Below, piece by piece: positions 1 through 8,905 of a stretch of DNA of 64,000 bases. The stretch covers positions 1,156,726-1,220,725 of the forward strand of contig NZ_LN890655.1 of NCBI RefSeq assembly GCF_900066015.1. The letters run 5' to 3'. The notes under the pieces were generated by a model. The model did not search any database and was not told where the DNA came from. It saw only the letters and a program-made list of their open reading frames with translations. The stretch is from Candidatus Promineifilum breve (GTDB lineage: Bacteria > Chloroflexota > Anaerolineae > Promineifilales > Promineifilaceae). Each line of letters opens with the position of its first letter. The stretch's first letter is position 1. The position numbers were made by a program, and so were the translations under genes.

Positions 1-2
1 AC

Positions 3-278
3 GCCGTCGCCCTGCCGGCCTACGTCGCCACCGAGGTCATCACCCGCGGCCTGATCGCCCTGCGCGACACGCGCACACCGCTGCTGACCAACACCGGCCA
101 ACTCATCAGTCGCATCATCCTGATCAGCCTGCTTATCCAGCCCTGGGGCGTGGTCGCCATCCCGGCTGCCTTCGCCATCACCAGCACGCTGGAGACGCTG
201 GCGCTGGGCGGCGTCCTGTGGCGCAAGCTGAACCGGCGTATCACTGTGTCGCCCGCCACGGAGGAAACAACGCCATGA
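3..278 (+). CDS. murJ: MurJ/MviN-like flippase, C-terminal end (partial)
   Basis: Only the last 91 codons are inside the window; the 5' part is cut off. The visible peptide is the tail of a multi-pass membrane protein. The stretch ATEVITRGLIALRDTRTP resembles the conserved late loop of MurJ/MviN flippases (R..ALRDTRTP), followed by two hydrophobic helices and a short polar tail. The family moves lipid-linked peptidoglycan precursors across the cytoplasmic membrane. The stop codon overlaps the next start (ATGA at 275-278), so the gene is probably co-translated with the two unknown genes and the glycosyltransferase that follow. A related MOP-family polysaccharide exporter is the main alternative, because the diagnostic N-terminal helices are not visible. 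Confidence 0.65.
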   Translation, partial: AVALPAYVATEVITRGLIALRDTRTPLLTNTGQLISRIILISLLIQPWGVVAIPAAFAITSTLETLALGGVLWRKLNRRITVSPATEETTP

Positions 279-928
279 GCCAACCAATCACCCCCCGCGC
301 CGACCGCATCGCCCGCATCGAAACCGAACTGTGGGAGGCTTATTACCAACGGGATTGGCCGCGCGAGTTGCGGCTGCTGGTCGCCATGCACCGTGAATTT
401 ATGGGCATGAGCCTGCTAACCGCTGTGCGCGCCTCTTATTTATCGGGTCGGGCGGCCATCGCCTTTGCGCCGCTGGAGGGCAGCGACCCGGACAAGGCCC
501 GCCGCTATCTCGTCCGCTATTACACGATCGTGCGCCGCGCCCTGGGCTGCGCGGCCGAGGCCGACGACCTGGCCGGGCGCGAGTTGCACTACTGGATCAC
601 CCACCGCGCCGTGGCCCGCCGGCGGCGGGCCGAGGTTCTCGCCGGCCGTCCGGTGGACGATCCCGACCTGGACGAGATCGCCCCGGTCAGCGATGCCTTT
701 GCTCGGCTCCATGCCGGACTGTTCAATGCCACGCCGGAGGCCATGGGCGAATCGGGCATCCGGCGCGCCCAGGCCGCGGCGGTGGTCGACCGCATTTCCG
801 GCGGCTATTCGCCCGATGTGGCCGCCGACTGGGCGCGGGTGGAGTCGTATCTGCGGCAGGCCTACCAGGCCATTGAGACCGTGACCCAGGCCAGGGAACA
901 GACACCAGACAAGGAGATGAGCCGATGA
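275..928 (+). CDS. Conserved protein of unknown function, 217 aa
   Basis: I do not recognise a family. The start at 275 is preferred over an upstream in-frame GTG because GAGGAAAC lies just before it and it overlaps the flippase stop as ATGA. The protein is soluble, rich in Arg, Ala and Asp, and predicted mostly helical. It has no signal peptide or membrane segment and no recognisable catalytic motif. A Tyr/Arg-rich stretch (residues about 70-120, ending in HYWITHRAVARRRR) is the most distinctive part. Its stop overlaps the next gene as ATGA. The context, between a flippase and a GT-C glycosyltransferase, suggests an accessory role in envelope assembly, but that is inference only. Confidence 0.7.
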   Translation: MSQPITPRADRIARIETELWEAYYQRDWPRELRLLVAMHREFMGMSLLTAVRASYLSGRAAIAFAPLEGSDPDKARRYLVRYYTIVRRALGCAAEADDLAGRELHYWITHRAVARRRRAEVLAGRPVDDPDLDEIAPVSDAFARLHAGLFNATPEAMGESGIRRAQAAAVVDRISGGYSPDVAADWARVESYLRQAYQAIETVTQAREQTPDKEMSR

Positions 929-1566
929 ATCAGCAAATCGTCAATCCCCCGTTTGACGCGCGCCATCTGAGCGACGTCTCCGTGGAGGCGGCCGAGACCT
1001 ACATCCGCGCCGCCCAACGCCGCATGGCCAACGACCGCGCGGCGGGCATGGCCTGCCTGGACGATATGTTTCGCGCCGGACGGCCGCCGCAAGAGATGAA
1101 CGGCCGCTACCGGGGCGAAATGCTGGCCGTCGACCTGTGGCCCGGCCTGACCCACTATGCGGTCTTCGTGCAGAACCGCTTCCAGCCCTGGCGCGGCAAA
1201 CGCTTTGACGCGCCGAACGAGCGGGGCGACAACATCCTGGCGAACAATGCCCGCCCCTGGCTGCGCGTGTTCATGCCCGCCTACCGTGGGCCAAAGCCGG
1301 ACACGGCCGAGACGTTTCGCGCCTTCGACTTCCGCACCTACACCGCGCCGGGGCTGCTCGATCCTGACGTGAACGTGCTCAAGATCGACTATGACTTGCC
1401 GCAAAACCCGGCCCTCATCCGCCGCGTGCTGGATGAGTTGGTGGAAGTGGCCGGCAGCTACTACCTCGGCCGGGCCTACCTGCGCGGGCGGTCAGCGTGG
1501 CGGCGTGTGGCCCATTTCAGCCTGCGGATTAGCCCTGACGCGGAGGCAGCGTTATCATCCACGTGA
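925..1566 (+). CDS. Conserved protein of unknown function, 213 aa
   Basis: No family is recognised. The start overlaps the previous stop (ATGA at 925-928) with AAGGAG 7-12 nt before it. The protein is soluble, with aromatic clusters (WPGLTHYAVFVQNRFQPW around residue 75) and a conserved-looking core NILANNARPWLRVFMPAYRG around residues 103-122. There is no signal peptide or transmembrane helix. The stop at 1564-1566 directly abuts the ATG of the membrane glycosyltransferase, so the four genes form one tightly coupled unit. It could be a cytoplasmic partner of the glycosyltransferase. This is a guess from position alone. Confidence 0.7.
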   Translation: MNQQIVNPPFDARHLSDVSVEAAETYIRAAQRRMANDRAAGMACLDDMFRAGRPPQEMNGRYRGEMLAVDLWPGLTHYAVFVQNRFQPWRGKRFDAPNERGDNILANNARPWLRVFMPAYRGPKPDTAETFRAFDFRTYTAPGLLDPDVNVLKIDYDLPQNPALIRRVLDELVEVAGSYYLGRAYLRGRSAWRRVAHFSLRISPDAEAALSST

Positions 1567-3513
1567 ATGGATGATCTGTCCCCGGCGTGGCGGCGTCGCC
1601 TCAATCCGCTGTGGCTCACGGCGCTCATCGTGGCGGCGGGCGCGGCCCTGCGCTTCATGCAGCTGGGCCAGATTCGCTACACCTACGACCAGAGCTACCC
1701 CGCCTTCCAGGCTCTGGGCCTGCTCGACGGCGGCGTCTGGCCGCGCATCGGCCAGCCATCATCGGTTTTCCTCGACAACCCGGCGCTGATGGCCTACCTC
1801 CAGGCGCTGCCGCTGCTCCTGTTCCGCTCGCCGGGGGCGGTGCAGGCATTGATCCTCGTCCTCAACAGCGCCGCAGTGTGGTTCGTCTGGCGCGTGGCGA
1901 CCGATTTGCTGGGCCGCCGCGCCGGTTGGCTGGCCGCCGCGCTGTTCGCCTTCAGCCCGTGGGTCGTCTTTTTCAGCCGCATGACCTGGGTGCAGTCGCT
2001 GGTGCCCTTCTTCATGGCCTTAGTGGCCTGGGGGCTATGGCCGGCGTTCGTCATGGCTAACCCGTCGCCGCGCCGCTTTCTGGCCGGCGGCGTGGCCCTC
2101 ACCCTGCTGACCCAAACCTACGTGCAAGCCTGGGGCGTGTTGCCGCAAATCGGTCTGCTCCTGCTGCTCTTTCGGAAGCGGCTGCCACGGCGCGAGTTCG
2201 GCATCGCTCTGGCGATATTCATTGTTGCGACGATGGTCTACGCGGTGGGTCTGGCGACGCGGGCCGGGGTCAATGCGGCCAAGGCGGGTAGCTTTCTGGG
2301 CGAGGGGTGGCAAGGGCTGACGTCTATCGGCCTGCGCCATGCTGTGCGCTTCGTCAACGGCATCGACTTCCTCCCGGCCTACGCCGCCGGCAACCCGGCT
2401 GGGCCGCTCTGGCCGGCGCTGTCCGCGCTGGCCGTCGCCCTGCTGTCGCTGGCGCTGGCGGCCGGCGTCGTCCGGGCCATCGTGGCCTTGCGGCGTGAAG
2501 GCCAGGACCGGCGGTTGGCCATCGTCCTGCTGACCTGGTTCTTCATCCCCGTCCTGCTGACCAGCGTGCGCGGCGCGTTCGACATCCACCCCCACTACCT
2601 GATGCTGACCCTGCCGGCCGGGCAACTGCTGGCGGCGTGGGGCATCGCGCCGTTGTGGCGCGGCCGGCTGGCCTGGGGCACGGCAGCGGCCATCACCCTC
2701 ATTGGTCTTATCTTCGCCCACGACCTCTACCGGGCCAACGAACTGGTGGCGCGGCAGCCGACGCAACCCGCCTTCGACGGCTGGTCGCTGGCCGCCGGGG
2801 GGCAGGCCGGCCGGGCCATGCGCGACGCGCTGCTGGACACGCCCGGCCCTTATCCGCGGCGCATCGTGGCCGATGGCGACAAGGAGACATTGAGCGGCCT
2901 GAGCGCGACCTACGTCCAGCCGGTGGGCGGCGTGGTCTACCCCGATTTCGTGCTGCTGGCGGCCGATAGCCCGCTGCTCTACGTCGTCGTCGGCGAGGCG
3001 ATTCCGGCCCGCTTGCAGCCCTTCTTCGCGGCCGATTCCAGGCGGACGCTCACGTTCGCGGACGGGACGGCGATCACCATTGCCATGACGTTGCCCGACG
3101 CCGCGCAACAAGGCCCGGCCAGCCAACCAGTCGAATGGCCAAGCGAGGCCGGTTTGACGCTGGCCGGCTACACCCTGGCGGCCGAGGCGGGGCCGGATGG
3201 GACGCGAGAACTGATCACCCATTGGCGCGTTGATGATCTCCACCCCGATCGCGGCCAGTGGTACGTCGCCCCCAGCTACCACGTCGTCGATGGCGCGGGC
3301 AACATCGTCGCCAACGTCGGCGGGCACGGGCAGTGGGGCTATCGCTGGGAGTTGGGCGACGTCTACGTGGAGCGGGTGGGGATTCCTGTGCCGGTCGATG
3401 GGGCATCCACGCTGGAGATTGGGCTGTTCGATAGCGTGCGTGGGGTTCCGTACACCTTGTTTAATGAAGGCGCGGCGGTGGGAACTTACGTGATTCCGTT
3501 GTTGGTGGAGTAG
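1567..3513 (+). CDS. GT-C fold membrane glycosyltransferase (ArnT/PMT-like)
   Basis: This 648-residue protein has about ten hydrophobic helices in residues 12-400, then a soluble beta-rich C-terminal domain of about 230 residues. Loop 1 holds [18 protein letters not shown], where Asp sits where GT-C enzymes of the PMT/ArnT type (GT39/GT83) keep their catalytic acidic residue. Such enzymes transfer a sugar from a polyprenyl-phosphate donor on the outer face of the membrane. The acceptor cannot be told from the sequence. The start directly follows the stop of the upstream gene. The C-terminal domain, which ends in a jelly-roll-like pattern, may bind the acceptor. Confidence 0.75.
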   Translation: MDDLSPAWRRRLNPLWLTALIVAAGAALRFMQLGQIRYTYDQSYPAFQALGLLDGGVWPRIGQPSSVFLDNPALMAYLQALPLLLFRSPGAVQALILVLNSAAVWFVWRVATDLLGRRAGWLAAALFAFSPWVVFFSRMTWVQSLVPFFMALVAWGLWPAFVMANPSPRRFLAGGVALTLLTQTYVQAWGVLPQIGLLLLLFRKRLPRREFGIALAIFIVATMVYAVGLATRAGVNAAKAGSFLGEGWQGLTSIGLRHAVRFVNGIDFLPAYAAGNPAGPLWPALSALAVALLSLALAAGVVRAIVALRREGQDRRLAIVLLTWFFIPVLLTSVRGAFDIHPHYLMLTLPAGQLLAAWGIAPLWRGRLAWGTAAAITLIGLIFAHDLYRANELVARQPTQPAFDGWSLAAGGQAGRAMRDALLDTPGPYPRRIVADGDKETLSGLSATYVQPVGGVVYPDFVLLAADSPLLYVVVGEAIPARLQPFFAADSRRTLTFADGTAITIAMTLPDAAQQGPASQPVEWPSEAGLTLAGYTLAAEAGPDGTRELITHWRVDDLHPDRGQWYVAPSYHVVDGAGNIVANVGGHGQWGYRWELGDVYVERVGIPVPVDGASTLEIGLFDSVRGVPYTLFNEGAAVGTYVIPLLVE

Positions 3514-3514
3514 G

Positions 3515-3550
3515 TAGAAACCGAGTTTCCGCGCAGAAACTCGGTTTCTA
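3515..3550. repeat. Perfect 15-bp inverted repeat (AGAAACCGAGTTTC family)
   Basis: TAGAAACCGAGTTTC at 3515-3529 is followed after six bases by its exact reverse complement at 3536-3550. It sits 1 nt after the glycosyltransferase stop and 4 nt before the -10 box of the next gene. It could serve as a 3' hairpin for the first transcript, although no T-run follows. It belongs to the dispersed palindromes that occupy spaces between genes here. Confidence 0.85.
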
Positions 3551-3554
3551 ATGG

Positions 3555-3560
3555 TATAAT
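3555..3560 (+). promoter_or_regulatory. TATAAT -10 box of a leaderless transcript
   Basis: A perfect TATAAT lies six bases before the ATG at 3567, which places the transcription start at or next to the start codon. No Shine-Dalgarno sequence is present. The same geometry recurs elsewhere in the window. Confidence 0.7.
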
Positions 3561-3566
3561 CCCCTC

Positions 3567-3887
3567 ATGGACAAACAGTTGGCTCCCATCCTGCAACAAC
3601 TGCGCGCCGGGCTGGAGGCGATGTACGGCGAGCGGCTTGACCGGGTGCTGCTCTACGGCTCGCGGGCGCGGGGGGACGCGGCGCCGGAGTCGGATGTGGA
3701 TGTGTTGGTGGTGCTGGAGGGTACGGTTGATCCGTTGACGGAAATTCACCGCAACAGTGAATTGGTGGCCGATCTGTCTTTAGAATACGATCTGGTCATC
3801 TCATGTGTTTACATGAGCGCCAATGAGCTTGCCGAAGGGGATGATCCGTTTCTGCGTAACGTTCGGCGCGATGCTTTGCCGGTATGA
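3567..3887 (+). CDS. MNT-type minimal nucleotidyltransferase (antitoxin-like)
   Basis: This 106-residue protein carries the nucleotidyltransferase signature GSRARGD (residues 31-37) followed by SDVDVLV, with catalytic Asp43 and Asp45. This is the MNT class of the DNA polymerase beta superfamily. In MNT/HEPN toxin-antitoxin pairs the MNT protein neutralises its partner, in studied cases by adding AMP to it. It overlaps the HEPN gene by ATGA (3884-3887). Translation is probably leaderless, from a TATAAT box six bases upstream. Family assignment is firm; the toxin-antitoxin role follows from the pairing. Confidence 0.9.
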   Translation: MDKQLAPILQQLRAGLEAMYGERLDRVLLYGSRARGDAAPESDVDVLVVLEGTVDPLTEIHRNSELVADLSLEYDLVISCVYMSANELAEGDDPFLRNVRRDALPV

Positions 3888-4276
3888 GCCTATCGATTGA
3901 GATCCATCTTAAGGGCGCGGCGGACAGCCTTGATGCGGCCGAGCTATTGTTGTCGAAGGATTTCCCCGGCATCGCCGCCTCCCGCGCCTATTATGCTATG
4001 TTTTATTTAGCCGAGGCATTCTTGCTTGAACAAGGCCAGGAATATTCCAAACATGCGGGCGTAATAAGCGCGTTCGGCCGCGACATTGCGAAAAACGAGA
4101 AAGTGCCAAGGATTTTTCACCGTTACCTGATCGACGGTCAAACGGCGCGATTACTGGCCGATTATCGGGGCGAGCCGATCACCAATGAAGAGGCGCAGAT
4201 GCAGATCGACCGCGGCCGGGAAATGCTGGAATTTGCCCGGCAATACTTCGCCGGTAAACGACCCGACAACGAATAG
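3884..4276 (+). CDS. HEPN domain protein, partner of the MNT protein
   Basis: This 130-residue helical protein has the HEPN hallmarks SRAYYAMFYLAEAFL (residues 33-47) and SKHAGVISAFGRDI (55-68). HEPN proteins of this type pair with MNT nucleotidyltransferases and are often toxic RNases. The usual RNase motif is Arg-X4-6-His. After Arg34 no His falls in the expected window, so the protein may be catalytically silent or use other residues. It is coupled by ATGA to the MNT gene upstream. It is followed by a convergent gene after about 60 bases. Confidence 0.85.
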   Translation: MSLSIEIHLKGAADSLDAAELLLSKDFPGIAASRAYYAMFYLAEAFLLEQGQEYSKHAGVISAFGRDIAKNEKVPRIFHRYLIDGQTARLLADYRGEPITNEEAQMQIDRGREMLEFARQYFAGKRPDNE

Positions 4277-4338
4277 GCCAATCCCGCCGCTGGGGAGCTA
4301 CCGCCCCCCAGCCCACCCACCGGATCAGAACCCAGCAA

Positions 4339-5814
4339 TCAGGAGCCAGGAACGGAGAGAAGTTCGACCACCCGGAACCCGACATAGTTGTTCCTGTTGA
4401 AGGGGTTGTAGCTGTACCGGTACGCGACGCGGCTGAGCTGAGCGTTGTTGTACCACGAGCCGCCCCGCAAAGCTCGCTTCGATCTTCCCTTGTACCAAGA
4501 TTCCGTCCACTCCCAGACGTTGCCGGCCGTGTCCACGCAAGCGTAGGGACTATCCCCTCGTGGCGAATACCTGCCGACCGGCGTCGTGTCCTTGACGTTC
4601 ATGTTGAAGTTACATTGTTCGGCGGTCGGCGGTTCGTTCCCCCACGGCCAAATGTGCCCGTCATTCCCCCGCGCCGCCTTCTCCCATTGCTCTTCGATCG
4701 GGAGGATCAGCCCTGCCCAGTCGCAAAAGGCCTTGGCGTCATCCCAACTGACCTGCACTACCGGATGCTCGTCCTTACCCTGAATTGACGACTCCGGCCC
4801 GCGGGGGTGTCGCCAATCGGCGTCCTTGATCCACTCCCATTTACTACCCGTCCAGCCGTAGCCTATTCCTTCAATCTCGGCCGTCGTCTTGTGCCCAGTC
4901 GCCTGAATGAAACGGGTAAATTCGGCATTGGTCACCGGCGCGCGGCCGATCCAGTATTCCGGCAGGTCGATAGTTTTCTGTTCTTTGCCCTCACCATAGA
5001 TGAACGGCCCGGCGGGAATACGGATGAGTTCGATGCCGGTCTTGGCGTGGATACGGCGGTTGGGGAGAGGAGCAGGGGGGCTGGGGAGCGGGGGAGCAGG
5101 CGTGACAATCTCGACGCGCGGGCGGGGAGGCGTAACAGGGAGAGCACGTCCGTCCAGCGAGGCCAATAGCGCCGTCAACCCGTCACCGAAGTTGCGGAAC
5201 GGCAAATAATGATACCCCTGCCAGGTGAGCGGCGGTTCGCACGGTTGCCAATCCAACGGGATGAGGTTCATCCGGCCGCGCTTCTCCAGTACAATCGCCA
5301 GGCTGGTCTCATAGCGCACCCAGTTCGACGCCACCGCCTCCGGCGACAGCAACAGGAGGAAAACGCCGCTCATCTCTAATCCTCGACCGATAGCCTCCAC
5401 CCACTGCTCACCCGGCAGGACGCTCTCCGGGGCGATCCACACTGGGCGGCCAGCGGCAATCAAATCGGCCGCCAGTTGGTGAGCCGTCGCCGAGTCCTGA
5501 TGGGCGTGACTGATGAAGACCCGGCGCGGATCGCGGGCTGCCACGGCGGATGGAGCGATGGCCGGTGCCGGCGCGCGGCCGAGTTCAGCCACGTACTGGT
5601 CAGGTCGCTCCTTAGCCAGCGCCGCCAACAGGTGTTCGCGCCGGCCGCGCCGGTCGCCGTGGCCGATCAGCAAGCGTACTTTTTGGCTCTTGGTCATGCC
5701 GATGGTGAACTCCTGGGCCACGTCGGCAAAGTAATCCAGGCAGAAGTCCTCCAACTCGTCGTCGTTGAAGAACAACATTAGGAACTGGCGTAGGGCGGCG
5801 TTATCGGTGATCAT
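4339..5814 (-). CDS. EAD-TIR-FGE effector protein
   Basis: Three domains can be read in this 491-residue protein. Residues about 5-75 form a helical effector-associated domain (EAD-like) ending in GDRRGRREHLLAALAKERP. Residues about 99-222 form a TIR domain (VFISHAHQD, PVWIAPESVLPGEQW, LLLLSPEAVASNWVRYET) with Glu169 at the usual catalytic position of NAD-cleaving TIRs. After a Pro-rich linker, residues about 262-487 form an FGE-sulfatase/C-type-lectin-like domain (RGGSW, AGNVWEWTESW, YVGFRVV). The FGE active-site cysteines are absent, so this part is probably a binding or sensing module. I take the ATG at 5814: the longer frame would add an odd hydrophobic stretch before the EAD, and homologous EADs start here. 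The same EAD is found in the STAND protein at 14370. Confidence 0.88.
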   Translation of the reverse strand: MITDNAALRQFLMLFFNDDELEDFCLDYFADVAQEFTIGMTKSQKVRLLIGHGDRRGRREHLLAALAKERPDQYVAELGRAPAPAIAPSAVAARDPRRVFISHAHQDSATAHQLAADLIAAGRPVWIAPESVLPGEQWVEAIGRGLEMSGVFLLLLSPEAVASNWVRYETSLAIVLEKRGRMNLIPLDWQPCEPPLTWQGYHYLPFRNFGDGLTALLASLDGRALPVTPPRPRVEIVTPAPPLPSPPAPLPNRRIHAKTGIELIRIPAGPFIYGEGKEQKTIDLPEYWIGRAPVTNAEFTRFIQATGHKTTAEIEGIGYGWTGSKWEWIKDADWRHPRGPESSIQGKDEHPVVQVSWDDAKAFCDWAGLILPIEEQWEKAARGNDGHIWPWGNEPPTAEQCNFNMNVKDTTPVGRYSPRGDSPYACVDTAGNVWEWTESWYKGRSKRALRGGSWYNNAQLSRVAYRYSYNPFNRNNYVGFRVVELLSVPGS

Positions 5815-5969
5815 GGCTACCGGCTGACAAAATAATAGCCCAGCCAACAGCCAACGGCAAAGCAGAAAGGAATAGAACACAAATGACACAGATGACACAA
5901 ATTCTCGCGGATCAGAGTGTGCATGTGGTTTAATTAGAGTAATTGTGGGAGCAAACCAAGGAGATACCT

Positions 5970-8207
5970 ATGAACAACACAACGAAATCAGCCTCGGCCG
6001 CGCCCGTGGCCTCGGAAGCCGAAATCACCAGCCGGGTGGAGGCGCTTCTGGCACGAATGAGTCTCGAAGAAAAGATCGGCCAGTTGGCCCAGGTCAGCGG
6101 CGCGGAGTTCATGCCGGGGCCAAAACCCGAAACACTCATCCGCCAGGGCCGGGCCGGTTCGGTGCTGTGGCTGAATAACACCCGGCGCTTTAACGAACTG
6201 CAAAAGGTGGCCGTGGAAGAAAGCCCGTCGGGAATCCCCCTGCTTTTCGCGCTGGATGTCATCCACGGCTATCGGACGATCTTCCCCGTGCCGCTGGCGA
6301 TGGCCGCCTCCTGGGACCCGGCGGTGCCCGAACAGGCCCAGGCCGTGGCCGCCAAAGAGGCCCGCGCCGCCGGGCTGCACTGGACGTTTGGCCCGATGCT
6401 CGACATCGCTCGCGATGCCCGCTGGGGGCGCATCGTCGAAGGCGCGGGCGAAGACCCCTACCTGGGCGCGGCCATGGCGGCGGCGCAAGTGCGCGGCTTC
6501 CAGGGGGATGATCTCTCCGACCCGGAGCGGGTTGCGGCCTGCGCCAAGCACTTCGCCGGCTACGGCGCGTCGGAAGGGGGGCGCGATTACGATCCGGTCT
6601 ATCTGTCCGAAGCCCAACTGCGCAACGTCTATTTCCCGCCCTTCCAGGCGGCGATCAAGGCCGGTGTGGCGACCTTTATGAGCGCCTACATGGATTTGAA
6701 TGACGTTCCGGCCAGTGGCAACCGCTGGCTGCTGCGCGATGTGCTGCGCGGCGAATGGGGCTTCGAGGGCTTTTTGGTGAGCGATGCGTTGGGTATCGGC
6801 AACCTGGTGATTCAGGGCCACGCCCGCGACGGACGGGACGCCGCGCTGCGCTCCTTGAAAGCCGCTTCGAATGTGGACATGGCTTCCTCGACCTACCTGG
6901 AGAATCTGGCCGGTTTGGTGGCCGACGGTTCGCTGACGGTGGCCGAGATCGAAGAGTTGGTGCGGCCGATTCTGGCCCTCAAGGTCCGGATGGGCTTGTT
7001 CGAGCGGCCCTACGCCGATGAGAACCTGTTGGCCGAGGTCGTGGCCCGGCCGGAAAACCGGCAGACCGCGCGACTGGCCGCGCAACGGTCGATGGTGCTG
7101 CTGCGCAACGAAGGCGGGCTGCTGCCCCTCTCCAAACAGCAGACCAACATCGCCGTCATCGGCCCGCTCGCCGACTCCATGGAGGCGACCGAGGGATCGT
7201 GGATGGTCTTCGGCCACCAGCCCAACGCCGTCACGGTTTTGCAGGGCATCCGCGCCAAGCTGCCGGAGGCCAACATCGCCTACGCGCCGGGGCCGGAGAT
7301 TCGTCGGGATGTTCCCCATCCCTTCGGCGAATTCGACACGAGCGCGAGGAAGCCGAACCAGACGGCCGAAGATGGCGAGGCCGCCTTCCAGACCGCCCTG
7401 GCCACGGCGCAAGGCGCGGACGTGGTGATCATGGTATTGGGCGAAAACGCCGACATGGCCGGGGAATTCGCTTCGCGCGGCTCGCTCGATCTGCCCGGAC
7501 GGCAGGAGGAGCTGCTGAAGGCCGTCACCGCGATGGGCAAGCCGGTGGTGTTGGTGTTGCTGAACGGCCGTCCGCTGAGCATCAATTGGGCGGCCGAGAA
7601 CGTGCCGGCCATCCTGGAAGCGTGGGAGCCGGGAACCGAAGGCGGCCAGGCCGTCGCCGACATTCTCTTTGGCGAGGTGAACCCGGGCGGCAAGCTGCCG
7701 GTCTGCTTCCCGCGCAGTGGCAGCCATGCGCCGCTGTACTACGCCCGGACGCTGACCCACTTGCCGGAAAGCAGCCCGCGCTATCTCTCGCGCTACTGGG
7801 ATAGCCCGACCACGCCGCTCTATCCGTTCGGCTTTGGCCTGAGCTATACCACCTTCGCGATCAGTAATCTCACCCTGTCGGCGTCCCAGATCAAGGTCGG
7901 CCAAACCGTCACCGTGACCGTGGACGTAACCAACACCGGGCCGGTGGCCGGGGACGAAGTGGTGCAACTCTACATCCACCAGCAATGGGGCAGCGATTCA
8001 CGCCCCATGCGCGAGCTTAAAGGGTTCCAGCGCGTCGCCCTCCAGCCCGGCGAAACGAAAGCGGTTCCCTTCTCGCTCGGCCCGGACGAGCTTCGCTACT
8101 GGAGCACCAACGCCAATGGCTGGGTTCAGGATGCCGCCGCCTTCGACGTCTGGGTCGGCGCCGACTCGTTGGCGACACTGCACGCGGATTTAGAGGTGGT
8201 TCAATAG
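5970..8207 (+). CDS. bglX: Glycoside hydrolase family 3 beta-glucosidase
   Basis: This 745-residue enzyme has the GH3 layout: an N-terminal barrel (MSLEEKIGQLAQVSG; AKHFAGYGASEGGRDYD), the nucleophile Asp in FLVSDALGIG at about residue 272, a second alpha/beta domain (NEGGLLPLSK, GENADMAGEFASRGSLDLPG), and a C-terminal fibronectin-III-like domain after YPFGFGLSYTTF. It resembles BglX-type exo-beta-glucosidases. No signal peptide is visible, so it may act in the cytoplasm on imported oligosaccharides. The ATG at 5970 is chosen because AAGGAG lies six bases upstream; an in-frame GTG at 5943 is less likely. The effector gene is transcribed divergently from the other side of the spacer. Confidence 0.93.
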   Translation: MNNTTKSASAAPVASEAEITSRVEALLARMSLEEKIGQLAQVSGAEFMPGPKPETLIRQGRAGSVLWLNNTRRFNELQKVAVEESPSGIPLLFALDVIHGYRTIFPVPLAMAASWDPAVPEQAQAVAAKEARAAGLHWTFGPMLDIARDARWGRIVEGAGEDPYLGAAMAAAQVRGFQGDDLSDPERVAACAKHFAGYGASEGGRDYDPVYLSEAQLRNVYFPPFQAAIKAGVATFMSAYMDLNDVPASGNRWLLRDVLRGEWGFEGFLVSDALGIGNLVIQGHARDGRDAALRSLKAASNVDMASSTYLENLAGLVADGSLTVAEIEELVRPILALKVRMGLFERPYADENLLAEVVARPENRQTARLAAQRSMVLLRNEGGLLPLSKQQTNIAVIGPLADSMEATEGSWMVFGHQPNAVTVLQGIRAKLPEANIAYAPGPEIRRDVPHPFGEFDTSARKPNQTAEDGEAAFQTALATAQGADVVIMVLGENADMAGEFASRGSLDLPGRQEELLKAVTAMGKPVVLVLLNGRPLSINWAAENVPAILEAWEPGTEGGQAVADILFGEVNPGGKLPVCFPRSGSHAPLYYARTLTHLPESSPRYLSRYWDSPTTPLYPFGFGLSYTTFAISNLTLSASQIKVGQTVTVTVDVTNTGPVAGDEVVQLYIHQQWGSDSRPMRELKGFQRVALQPGETKAVPFSLGPDELRYWSTNANGWVQDAAAFDVWVGADSLATLHADLEVVQ

Positions 8208-8244
8208 GCTGATGCGTGAAGAGGGGCGGTTTGCCAAACCGCCC

Positions 8245-8250
8245 TACAAT
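8245..8250 (+). promoter_or_regulatory. TACAAT -10 box of a leaderless transcript
   Basis: TACAAT ends six bases before the ATG at 8257. It lies at the edge of a short palindrome (GGCGGTTTGCCAAACCGCC, 8225-8243). No Shine-Dalgarno sequence is present. Confidence 0.6.
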
Positions 8251-8256
8251 TTTGCC

Positions 8257-8829
8257 ATGAGTACCATCCGCGCCTTCATCGCCATTGACTTGCCGGCCGA
8301 TGTGAAAATCGCCCTCGGCCAAATCGCCGCGACGTTGGGCGACGGCCTGCCGCGCGGCGCGGTGCGCTGGGTGCGGCCGGAGCAGATGCACCTGACGCTA
8401 ACCTTCCTGGCGGAGACGCCCGTGGCGAAGGTGCCGGCCATTCAAAGCGCGATGGACACCATCGCCGCCCAGCAACAGCCCTTCGCCCTGGCATTGGCTG
8501 GCATCGGCTGCTTCCCCAATCGCCGCCGGCCGCGCGTCGTCTGGGTCGGGCTGGCCGCCGCCGCCGGGAGTGGGGAGAGCGCGCCGCTATTGGCGCTCAA
8601 AGCGGCACTGGACGCAGCGCTGACCCCGCTCGGCTTGCCGCCCGAAGACAAACCGTTTCGCGCCCATCTGACCCTCGGCCGCGTCAAGGACGAGCCCGCC
8701 GCGCAAGCCGTCGCCTGGGCGACACCCGTGCCCCGCCTGGAAGTCCCAGTCACCGCCATCCACCTGATCGAAAGCCAACTACGACCGGATGGCTCGGTCC
8801 ACACAGTTCGACACACAAGCAGGTTCTAG
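8257..8829 (+). CDS. thpR: RNA 2',3'-cyclic phosphodiesterase (ThpR/LigT)
   Basis: This 190-residue 2H phosphoesterase has both catalytic motifs: HLTLTFLAE (about residue 44) and HLTLGRVK (about residue 138). The family opens 2',3'-cyclic phosphates on RNA ends, and in some cases ligates tRNA halves in vitro. The frame is open further upstream, but the ATG at 8257 fits both the family start (MSTIRAFIAIDLP) and a TACAAT box six bases before it. Its stop codon is part of a long palindrome shared with the convergent tyrS gene. Confidence 0.92.
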   Translation: MSTIRAFIAIDLPADVKIALGQIAATLGDGLPRGAVRWVRPEQMHLTLTFLAETPVAKVPAIQSAMDTIAAQQQPFALALAGIGCFPNRRRPRVVWVGLAAAAGSGESAPLLALKAALDAALTPLGLPPEDKPFRAHLTLGRVKDEPAAQAVAWATPVPRLEVPVTAIHLIESQLRPDGSVHTVRHTSRF

Positions 8830-8905
8830 GTGTTAGGTGCTAGGTGCTAGGTTCTAGGGAAGAGCGCTCTTCCCTAGCACCTAGCACCTAGCACCTAGAA
8901 CCTAG
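8826..8905. repeat. Long near-perfect palindrome built of TAGGTGC units
   Basis: About 40-bp arms built of repeated AGGTGCTAGGTGCT units meet at the centre GAAGAGCGCTCTTC (8859-8872). The left end contains the TAG stop of thpR and the right end the TAG stop of tyrS. In RNA from either strand it would fold into one long hairpin between the two convergent genes and could act as a two-way 3' end. Confidence 0.9.

Noticed and set aside
5815-5898. Signal-peptide-like extension of the TIR-FGE protein
   Set aside because: The extra 28 residues lie before a cytoplasmic EAD/TIR protein, and homologous domains start at the ATG at 5814.
5988-7985. 665-codon open frame opposite the GH3 gene
   Set aside because: No recognisable domain and a composition typical of antisense frames; the plus strand encodes a complete GH3 enzyme.
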